From Hordeum vulgare subsp. vulgare (lineage: Eukaryota; Streptophyta; Magnoliopsida; Poales; Poaceae): a DNA stretch of 64,000 nucleotides. The notes below the pieces were generated by a model. The model did no database searches. It was not told the DNA's origin and was given only the letters and a program-made list of their open reading frames with translations. The stretch is from assembly GCF_904849725.1 (NCBI RefSeq), contig NC_058518.1, positions 506,961,225-507,025,224 on the forward strand, given 5' to 3'. This document shows positions 55,192 through 64,000 of this stretch, piece after piece (within the stretch, counting starts at the first letter, position 1; the number at the start of each line of letters is the position of its first letter). The position numbers were made by a program, and so were the translations under genes.

Positions 55192-55891
55192 GAGCATCTC
55201 TAGTAGAGCCCTCAAACCCTTAAACCCTTAAAAATACCCTTTTTTTTACAGTTTTCATCGAAAAAACGGCGTAGACTAGAACCCTTAAACCGTTTTAAAC
55301 CTGTAAAAAAAATTAGAGGTCCAACCCTCAAACCCCTTCCCAGCCTGTAGAAGTAAGGGTTGGGAGGGAAAACTGCCCCCAACCCGTACTCCACTTCCCA
55401 CCTCGCGCGGGAGGCAGTTGGTTCCCCGCGCACGCGAGGAAGTCGCCTCGGCCGCCGCCGCCCCGACGCCAACCCCGCGCTCCGGCCGCCGCCCCGCCTC
55501 CCCCCGCGCTCCGGCCGCCGCCCCGCGCTCCCTCCGTGCCCCGGCCGTCGCCCCCGCCGCCCCTCCGCGCCCCGGCCGCCGCCCTCCCTTGCCCCGCCGC
55601 TCTCCGCATCTCGGTCGCCGCCCCACCGGTGCTCCGGCCGCCGCCCCGCCGCCCCCCGCGCCCCGGCCGCCGCCCCTCCGCGCCCCGCCGCCCTCCGCAT
55701 CTCGGTCGCCGCCCACCGCGCCCCGGCCGCCGCCCCGCCTCCCGGAATATTCCGTTATAAGGGTTGGGTTTTGAGGGTTCTAGTCTTTGCCCCTGTTTTT
55801 CAACCCTTAAAAGTGTCAAAAATGGGCAATTCTCAACCATTAAAACCTGGTTTTAGATTTAAGGGGTTTGAGGGTTCTACTAGAGATGCTC
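55192..55891. mobile_element. GC-rich TTA-target element, copy 1
   Basis: GAGCATCTCTAGTAGAGCCC at 55192 pairs with GGGTTCTACTAGAGATGCTC ending 55891. The left TTA is shared with the previous MITE. The ends carry CCTTAAACC-type repeats; the core (55400-55740) is about 340 bases of nearly pure C/G made of CCGCCGCCCC units. Open frames in the core on both strands are compositional. No transposase. Confidence 0.7.
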
Positions 55892-55892
55892 T

Positions 55893-56480
55893 AGCATGTC
55901 TAGTAGAGCCCTTAAAACCTCAAAAAACAGAAATAACCTATTTTTTTACGGATTGGAACGAAAAAAACGCGTAGACTAGAACCCCTTAACCCTTAAACCC
56001 TCAAAAAATTTAAGGATCGGACCTGCAAAACCCTCTCCCAACCTGTAGAAGTGAGGATTGTCCGACAGGGCAGGCAGGAGTGGTTGAAGGTCCGTTCGAG
56101 CTTTTACCGCCCTTGTTCTTTCGCTTGGAAGCTCAATCCCCTCGCTTCTTCTTTCGCCTCTACGCTCGTGCTTTCAGCAAGTTCGGAGGCAAAATCTATC
56201 CCAACCCTCACTTCGATCCGGCCACGCGGGGGGGGGGGGTGGGGGGGGGGGGGGATTTCCCGTCCCCAACCTCCTCCCGCGCCTCCCCCGATCCGCCGCC
56301 GGCCCGCCCCCGCGCCGACCCGAGCGCCTCCGGCCGCATCTCGGGCCGCCGCCGCCGTCTCGCCCCCGAGCTCCTCCACCGCCTCCGGCCGCATCTCGGG
56401 CCGCCACCGCCGTCCCCGCCCCCGAGCTCCTCCACCGCCGCCGTCCCGCCACCGAGCTCCTCCACCGCCGCCGGCCGCCC
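55893..56480. mobile_element. GC-rich TTA-target element, copy 2, right end missing
   Basis: TAGCATGTCTAGTAGAGCCC at 55893 starts a homologous copy of the preceding element: CGTAGACTAGAACC and CAACCTGTAGAAGT occur in both at matching positions, followed by another C/G-rich core with two G-runs (56228-56255). No right terminus is found, so it appears truncated near 56480 or beyond. Confidence 0.55.
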
Positions 56481-57085
56481 CCGAGCTCGTCGTCCTACTC
56501 AATGGGATGTGCGGCCCTTGTCCTTGTTGGATTCGGTGGGTCAGAGTGGTGCCTGAGATTTGCAGGACGCGATTCATGGGTTTGGTTTGGGCTCTAGGAA
56601 ATGACCCCAATTTGCTTGGTTTGACACTTCAGATTTGTAGGATTGCTCCAAGCTGCAGTGCTTGTGAATTCGATAGCCTATATTCAGGCTGATATGTACA
56701 TACGTCCCTAGTTATGGTGCAGTGTTTTATTCGGACAAGTGATTATCTGGGAGATCCAGTTGTGTCAGGACAGAGTTTTACTTGTTTTACAAAGCATTGT
56801 TATCACACCTTTCGATTATGATCAGTAATAGCTTCTCCCGAGAAATGATTTTACATGGATAAATCTTAAGCGCCACCAGCCTTGCCTGTCTGTGTAGTTG
56901 AGATAATGTGCGAATGCAATTGGTGAGGCAAGTAGCAGTAACTGCTGGGTCATGTCAGTTCTGATGGTGTTGGAATGGTGTTTGGTCCTCTAATATCATT
57001 CTTAGATTAGATAATTAACATGTATTTTGTAGGTCTTCTGAATATGCTGCTCAAAACATCAAAACATACAAGCCACTTCAAAAAA
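56481..57085. other. Non-coding DNA, nothing recognised
   Basis: No domain-bearing frame or element end. It may include the unrecognised remainder of the truncated GC-rich element. Confidence 0.4.
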
Positions 57086-57276
57086 AAGCTGCTTTTTTTA
57101 ATCAATCTTGTTTTTTTAGAAAAGGAGGCCTCGCCCCGGCCTCTACATCGAGGGATGCATACAGCCATATATTAAGCAAACATAGTGTTCAAGAAGTACA
57201 AAGTATATAAAAAAGAAAAAAAAGATACATGGCGAACATCGCGCCGCGGCCTGAAGTGGCTAAAAGATAAAGATGA

Positions 57277-60200
57277 TTAAATACATATCCTATTAATATG
57301 CCGCCATCCAAACCGGTTAAAAATACCCTGTGCTACCATCTCCCAGCGGACACACCCAGTAACCATAGGCTCCCTGGCTGCCACAGGAGTTAGTAACGAC
57401 CATGTACGGATCAGTGCAGTAATTCTGTAGATAACCTGTAGAAAGTGAATATCACGAAGTCTGTTAAAAACCAAATCATTTCTGCTATTCCATAAAGCCC
57501 AAAGAAGAGCACATGCTCCAACACGAATAGATTTGGCCAATTGAACATCAATTCCCTGTAACCACGTTCCAAATAACGAGTTCAAGTTAACAGGAGGAGA
57601 GATGTTAAAAGCAATATGAATTGAGCGTCAAACAAGTTTAGCCATAGGACAGTCGAGAAAGAGGTGCTGAATACTCTCTACTCTTGGATAGAAACAACAT
57701 CTGGGGCTACCTTTCCAATTCCGTTTGGCCAAATTATCCTTAGTTAAAATAACTCCCTTGTGAACAAACCACAAGAAAACTTTAATTCTAAGAGGAACTC
57801 TAACCTTCCAAATATGTTTGGATTTTGGAATAGGTACTGAATCAATGAGATCAGAATACATGAATTTAACCGTAAACAACCCATTCGGTGTTAATCTCCA
57901 GGAGATTCGATCACTCCTATCAGAAAGGTTAACCTCCATTAACCTTCTAACTAGATGCAACCAGGAAATCCATCTATCCCCAACTAGAGATCCGCGGAAT
58001 TGAATATTAAGGGGAATCTCACGCAATACTACCGCAACTGACACTTGTCGACGCTGGGCAATATGGTACAACCGCGGATATTGAAGAGCCAAAGGCGCTT
58101 CTCCTAGCCAGGTGTCTTCCCAGAATCTAGTCAATTCCCCATTTCCAATGATAAACCTCGATCTGTGGTAGAATGAGCTTTTTACCCGCATCAGACCCTT
58201 CCAGAATAGCGAGTCAAATGGTCTCGCTTCAACCTGAGATAAAGATTTGGAATGAAGGTACTTATTGGTCAGAATTTGTACCCACATTTCTTCAGATTCC
58301 ATTGGCAATCTAAACAACCACTTGCTGAGAAGACATCTATTTTTGGTTTCCAAATTTTCAATACCTAAGCCTCCTTGATCTTTAGGACGGCAGATAATAT
58401 CCCATTTCGCCAACCTATACTTAGTCTTAACCTCATCACTCTGCCAGAAAAAGCGAGAACGGTAGAAACCCAATCTTTTCCATACCCCCACAGGTATTTT
58501 AAAAAAAGATAGGAGGAACATAGGCATACTTGTTAATACTGAATTAACCAACACTAACCTACCTCCGTAAGAAAGAAGCTTGCCTTTCCCAGTACTAAGT
58601 TTCTTTTCAAACCGTTCCTCAATGCATTTCCACTCAGCATTTGTTAGTTTACGATGGTGAATGGGAATTCCTAAGTACGTAAAAGGAAATTCCCCTGCCA
58701 CACATCCAAACAGCTGATTATAGATATGTTGTTGATTTTTGGCTTCACCAAAACAAAACAACTCACTTTTATTGAAGTTAATCTTCAACCCAGATAACTG
58801 TTCAAAAAGGCATAAGATGAGCTTAAGATTTTTAGCTTTGACTAAATCATGTTCCATAAAGAGAATCGTATCATCAACATATTGTAGAATAGATACACCC
58901 CCATCCACCAGATGAGGTACTAATCCAGCTACAAGGTCCTTTTCGTTAGCTCTCTTGATCAACAGAGCCAACATATCCGCAATAATATTGAAGAGAATAG
59001 GGGGCATAGGATCCCCTTGTCTTAGCCCCTTAAGTGTCTGGAAGAAGTGACCAATATCATCATTGACCTTGATCCCGACACTCCCTCTTGTAGTGAAGGA
59101 ATCTATGTGCTTTCTCCAAACCTCATCGAACCCCTTCATCCGCAATGTTTGTTGCAAGAAGGACCATTTCACTTTGTCATATGCCTTTTCGAAATCCACT
59201 TTAAAGATAACTCCATCAAGTTTCTTTGAGTGAATTTCGTGCAGAGTCTCATGGAGAACCACTACCCCTTCAAGGATATTACGCCCGGGCATAAATGCGG
59301 TTTGTGAAGATTGCACCACAGAATGCACCATCTTTGTTAGTCTATCTGTTCCAACCTTTGTGAATATTTTGAAACTAACATTAAGCAAACAAATTGGGCG
59401 AAACAGCTCAATACGTGACGCCCCTTCCTTCTTTGGTATCAGCGTAATAGTACCAAAATTCAGATGGAAGAGTTGGAGATTACCAGCATACAGATCATCA
59501 AACATTGCCATAAGATCCTTCTTGATGATGTGCCAGCAGTGTTTGTAAAACTCCGCCGGAAACCCATCTGGACCAGGGGCCTTGCCACACTTCAAACCTC
59601 CTATCGCGTCTAGCACCTCTTTCTCCGAGAAAGGAGCAGATAAAGACTCATTATCAGCCTCCCCAACTTGGGGAATATCTGCAACCTGGTGCTCGTCCAT
59701 AGTCACAAAACTATCATGATGAGCACCAAAAAGTTGTTTATAATAGTTTGAGATGTAGAATTTTAAGTTCTCATGACCAACTATTGTACCCTCATCCTGT
59801 TCAAGCTGCACTATCCTCTTCTTCCTGTGCTTGCCATTGGCTACTAAATGGAAGAACTTAGTGTTATTATCCCCAAGTATAATAGCTTTTACTTTTGCTC
59901 TATTCGCCCACTTCATCTCCTCCTCTCTAAGAAGAGTACGAAGCCTTTGTTCAGCCTCAAATCTGAGTTGACGATCATTTTCATCCAGCACACAGTACTC
60001 AGCCTTTCTATCCAGCTCATCAATAAAGTTAATGAGCCTTTCCCGCTCATCTTTATATGTCCTCGAGACATGCTTAGCCCAGCCACGAAGGTATTGTCTC
60101 AGGTGTCTAATTTTATTTTGCCATCGTTGTACACTCGATGAGCCGCCCGAAGTCCTATTCCATTCCTTGTCAATCAACTCCAGAAAGCCCTCCCTTAAGA

Positions 60201-60928
60201 ACCAGCTGGATTCGAAAGAGAAACTGTCTCGATTACCCAGATGCGATGCATCCCCAGTATCCAACAGCAAGGGGGTATGATCGGAAATCGCCCTTTGGAG
60301 TGCACGGACTGTAACCAAAGGGAACTTCTGTTCCCAATCTACACTTCTCAAAAGTTTGATTCGGTAGGGAATTTGCCCAAGTGAAATTCCTACCTGTGAG
60401 TTCTATCTCCCGCAATTCAAGGCTCTCAATAATAGTATTGAACAAAAATGGCCATCTACCATCAAAATTGTTATTATTCTTTTCATACGCCCATCGAATA
60501 ATATTGAAATCACCACCTATCAGTAATGGCAATTGATCATCGCATATGCGAACTAAATCCGCCAAGAATTCAGATTTAAGTTCAGGCTGAGCAGCCCCAT
60601 AAACCGCTACTAGAGCCCACCTAAAACCATCCATTTTGGATGTAATTTTGAATTTGACCGCAAAATCGCCAAACACTACTTCCCTAACCTGGAGTGTGTC
60701 ACATCTGACTCCAAGTAAGATCCCTCCGGATCTTCCTCTTGGAGGTAGACAATGCCAATCAAAATCAATCCCTGCGAAAAGAGAACTCAGAAACTGAGAA
60801 GAGAACTTATCTCTCCCTGTCTTCAAAACGGCGATAAAGTCTAGTTGATGCTACACCGTGGCGTCAGCGAGGAATCTTGTTTTAGCCAAGTCGCGTAGAC
60901 CTCTGCTATTCCAAAAAATTCCTCTCAT
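57277..60928 (-). pseudogene. LINE ORF2: endonuclease, reverse transcriptase, zinc-binding domain
   Basis: ATG at 60928 (MRGIFWNSRGLRDLAK) starts the APE-type endonuclease, which nicks the target. LIGGDFNIIRW near 60500 marks it. A TAG at 60853-60851 and a frameshift near 60350 damage this part. From 60351 the frame is open for 907 codons with all RT blocks: GKAPGPDGFPAEFYK, ITLIPKK, FRPICLLNVSFKI, VDFEKAYDKV, GLRQGDPMPPILFN and an intact YVDD box at about 58870-58882. The zf-RVT domain follows. A TGA at 57630-57628 interrupts it (Trp codon expected), and the same frame runs on to 57277. RT and endonuclease together copy LINE RNA at the nick. Confidence 0.92.
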
Positions 60929-61032
60929 CTTTCATCGTAGAATTTCTTAGCAGTCTTAAAGCGGGCACTCCTGCGGATAGCCGACACCGGATAAACTTTT
61001 CTATTCCATGTCCGTTTAATTTTCTCCCCATG

Positions 61033-64000
61033 TCACTGGTCCGTATAACCAGGATCACCTGAGTCTATTTGAACAGCACCCTCGGCACCTAAAGTATTAT
61101 CAAGAAACGAATCCTGACCCTCCTTAAGCTCATCTATGGGATACAAATTCTGACATAAAGAATTCAGCCCCCCAAGGTCACTAATCTCTGCATCGGTCAT
61201 CGGCTTGACCGCGGCCAAGTTCCTAACAATATCCAGAGCCCTATCTACCTCTAGGTCCAATAACTCATTAATAGATTTCGCAACTTCAGCGTTCGAATTA
61301 CCAAGCGAAACCCCGATAGCCGTAGCTTTATCAATAATCTCAGGAGGTGAAAATTGCAAAATAGAATGCTCCAAATTAACCGACATACCTGTTGACGATT
61401 CAGCATACTTCAATTTTGCGATCCGCGTCGCACGGCCCATCTGTAAGTCATCTACATTGGGCTGCCCCTGAATCCGGTCGCTAACCCTCCGGTCCGAAGC
61501 CACAGGATCTGGAATACCCCCAAACTGAATGACCGCATCCTCGGAGATGTAACCCTCCAAGTTACCTCCCCCAATATCGGGCGTCTCCAACACCGAAGCC
61601 ACCGGAGGGTCGACGACAATCATCTCAGCCTAAATGCTCGGACTAGTGGACCCATAAACCTCCTGCACTGTCCCCAGACTCGGCACAGGCAACGCTGTCC
61701 TATCTTCCTCCTGTCTGACCTGAAGCAAGTAGCGATCCAGGGAGATCGGCTGTAGTCCCACAGCCGGTGATGAGGGTTGCATCGAGGCACCAGCGGCTTG
61801 CTTCCTAAAGGACCGTTTCATTTGTGAATCAGCGAGTCTGACTGGCATCGCCTCTGGCTGGAAGGAGCCGAAGCGCAACTGAGCCCCAGGGGCCCCTACA
61901 ACGCCACCTGCTGCCGGCGCGCCCTCCCCCGCCTTCGGATCCACAGTAGCCGACCCAGGAGCAAAATCAGAATGAGGAGGAAACTGTCCCTTGTCCGCAT
62001 TTTTAGCACCCGAATCACCGTCCCTGTCTGGCATATGAACGTCAGGATCCACTGTACCCTGAACAGCCGCCGGAGAACTCTCGATTTGAAGACGAAGGGT
62101 AAATCTCTTACCCTCGAAAATCCAAAGTACTTCCTCCGGGATCAATCCACTATCGAGAACACTCACAAACAACCGAACCGCTCCGTTAGCACGCGTGAAC
62201 ACCATATCCACTTGCTCCATTTTACCAATGAGGGAGCCAAAACTCCAAGCCACGGAGAAATTATTAACTGCCTTAGACGGAGCACCATAAAAGCGAACCC
62301 AGACCTGGTGAAGAGGAACCCCCTGAGGCTCATCACCCGCCCATACATCAAACTCCAGGATGCAACTCGTGCTTGGTACTCTGCACATGCCAAACTTAAG
62401 TAAACGAACCAGATCTTCTTTGGAAGGAAACACCACCTTAAAAACAGATTCAGAAATCGCAATAGGCTCCCACCGAAAAGTAGCTGACACAAGATCTCGA
62501 AGCTATTGCACCACCTGGTCAACAGTCATCTTACCACTGGCAACGATGATCTTACCGATAAGAGCCACATCTGGCGTATGTGTCAAAGTGGAAACAGCAA
62601 GGGACTCAAAGAACATAAGCTCCTCAGAACAAACCCCATAAATAGTCATAACAGGCATCGGACCCGTCATAAGAGGACATGAAGAAGATCCATGCACGGG
62701 CTTAAGACATAGCTCACAAAGAACCGCGGAGCACTCGGACACAAAGTGCCCATTCTCACCACAGCGATAGCACGTCATCTTTTCCTTCTTACGCGCCCAC
62801 TTTGTTGGACGATCTCCTCCCTCTATCCGGGGAGGCACAACACCTTTGTCCACAGCCACAGCAGTCACTACAGCCCCAATCGGCGCAGGTAGTGGAGTTG
62901 CCTCGGGTTGCTCCGCTGGCTCCTTGTCGGCAACAGCAGGAACCACCTGAGGCGGCACTCTCCTACCACCACCACGGCCTCCCCACCGTCCCCGATATCC
63001 ACCCCTCTTGGGACCTGCCGGCCCAGGCACAAAATTTCCTAAGAGTCCCGAGAAACCCTGTCCCGAACCGGCATTAGACTGCCAAGCATATCCTCGACCA
63101 CCACCATGCGACGACGAACCGCGATGCTGACCGGCGCCGTAAGCGTTGACACCATCGTCTCCCCATCGTCCGCGGGGCTGCATGCGATTGACATCGCCCC
63201 CAGCATGCCCACCCGGCTCGCCAGCCCTTGTAGCGGCCTGCACCCCCCCCCCCCCCACCACAGACTTTGCAGCAGGTTGAGCAGGTTGAGGAGGCAAGCG
63301 AGGCTCCGGGCCTCGAGTACTGCCGGAACCCTGGTTCGTAGCCGCCGGTGCGCGCTGTTGCGGCAATGGCGCTTCTCTGCCAGACATGACAGGTGACCGA
63401 AGTAGAGGAACGCGCGGCGCCCGTCTAGACTGCTGACGAGGGAATCCAACCCTAGCAATCTTACGAATAGCCCGGTCACCGGGGCCAGAGTCCTTCTGGC
63501 AATCCACCAGGCCAGCATCAGGCCGACTTGAACCCGACTGGGCCACATACCCAGCCTGCGGTTCAGCACACGGCACTGAAGAAGGATCCGACCCGTCCAC
63601 CGAAAGGGCAGCCGCAAGGAACGAATCCCGCAAAGAGCGCGTCGACTGCGCCATCAACGGCAGAGCCGACGTAGACTGCATCGGGGACCTTAATTTACGC
63701 TGGCGTTGGTTCAAACTAACTGGAGGCCAACGGCCCGGAATAAGAAAATCAGCTAGAGAAATTGGATTCCTACTTACCTTAGGAAGAGGCCCGATCCAAG
63801 GTTTCGACCATGGAGCACCCTTCTTCTTCGTCGGTAATTGGAAGTCTTGCTGTAGCTTACACTCCACCGACACCCCCACAGGCGTTGCTGGAGAGATCGG
63901 TGATGGAACCGAAGAGCACGAAGGAGCACCATCCTCGACGTCCGAATCATCATTCTGATCTGCAAGAACCCAGAATTTTCCACCCACCGGAGAAGGAACT
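61033..64000 (-). pseudogene. LINE ORF1: CCHC RNA-binding protein, partial at window edge
   Basis: Minus-strand frame continuous from the right edge to the stop at 61033, about 985 codons. The true start is outside the window. A Gly/Arg/Pro-rich region (63.0-63.4 kb) leads to one CCHC zinc knuckle, CYRCGENGHFVSEC (near 62735-62778), and a second Cys/His cluster (CELCLKPVHGSSSC). A DUF4283-like, RRM-related domain follows (about 62080-62480, with GVPLHQVWVRFYG). Two in-frame TAG codons interrupt at 62505-62503 and 61632-61630. ORF1 proteins bind LINE RNA. About 100 bases separate it from ORF2. Confidence 0.85.

Larger units (their letters stand above)
57086..64000 (-). mobile_element. Near-complete plant LINE (L1 type), 5' end beyond the window
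   Basis: Minus-strand order is ORF1, ORF2, 3' untranslated region. The 3' end lies near 57086-57117, where T-runs on the plus strand correspond to a short poly-A tail. The untranslated region contains GAGGCCGGGGCGAGGCCTCC, typical of Triticeae LINE tails. At least 6.9 kb is present, unusually long since most copies are 5'-truncated. Four in-frame stops and a frameshift make it inactive. Confidence 0.85.

Noticed and set aside
55212..56692. Ala/Gly/Arg/Pro-rich frames up to 213 codons on both strands
   Set aside because: Compositional frames in the C/G-only cores of TTA-target elements.

Overview
The window is a stretch of large, repeat-rich grass genome, almost certainly Triticeae (wheat, Aegilops or barley relatives). 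I infer this from the element set: a Sabrina-type gypsy element, a Sukkula-type long LTR, a Tat-lineage gypsy element, several CACTA elements with TTTGCCGTC or TTTAGTCCCGG subterminal repeats, Stowaway and TTA-target MITEs, and plant LINEs. Only one gene looks like an ordinary host gene: a small secreted invertase/pectin methylesterase inhibitor-like protein at 50457-50948 on the minus strand. Family names are from memory of diagnostic LTR sequences; the boundaries, target-site duplications and coding defects were read directly.

From 3.3 to 49.3 kb the window is one nest of insertions, like Russian dolls. The outermost element is a minus-strand Sabrina-like gypsy element. Its 5' LTR is at 47.7-49.3 kb, gag at 46.75-47.44 kb and 3' LTR at 3.36-4.94 kb. 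A CACTA insertion (5197-44333, AGT duplicated on both sides) splits it. Inside that are a second CACTA start (TIR at 5577) with a broken TNP2 transposase gene, and a 4.6-kb solo Sukkula-like LTR (11853-13808 plus 25978-28639). The solo LTR is split by a complete 12.2-kb CACTA (13809-25974, GTT duplicated). There is also a Tat-lineage gypsy element (29894-42596, GGTTC duplicated) with gag-pol, a 21-copy hairpin-rich 70-bp tandem array and an antisense multi-exon gene.

The 12.2-kb CACTA (called CACTA-2 here) has the clearest internal logic. Its TNP2 transposase gene starts at a left-end promoter. It is followed by a five-copy 336-bp tandem array, then a minus-strand coiled-coil/membrane ORF. 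An internal cluster of subterminal repeats flanked by outward-facing TATA boxes comes next, and last a TNPA-like gene fused to a Ulp1-type protease domain. Both large genes carry in-frame stops.

The outer CACTA has conflicting gene directions: a plus-strand TNPA start at 11595 faces minus-strand TNPA exons at 28675-29893. The Sukkula LTR sits exactly between them and has unmatched flanks. I read this as an inter-element LTR recombination that deleted the DNA between two insertions; an inversion is the alternative.

Outside the nest, the left 3.3 kb holds a decayed LINE 3' end, a TTA-target DNA-element fragment and a direct repeat. The right 14.7 kb holds the inhibitor-like gene with its own TATA box and polyadenylation signal, two Stowaway MITEs, a 1.2-kb TTA-target element carrying a decayed ORF, a LINE fragment, and three TTA-target elements lying end to end. 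A near-complete minus-strand LINE then runs off the right edge.

Every transposon coding region is broken. This is a record of nested insertion and decay around one small host gene. I found no new defence or metabolic system. The most unusual items are the candidate divergent promoter and antisense ORF in CACTA-2, the double-hairpin tandem array, the intronic long hairpin in a TNP2 gene, and the Sukkula junction.
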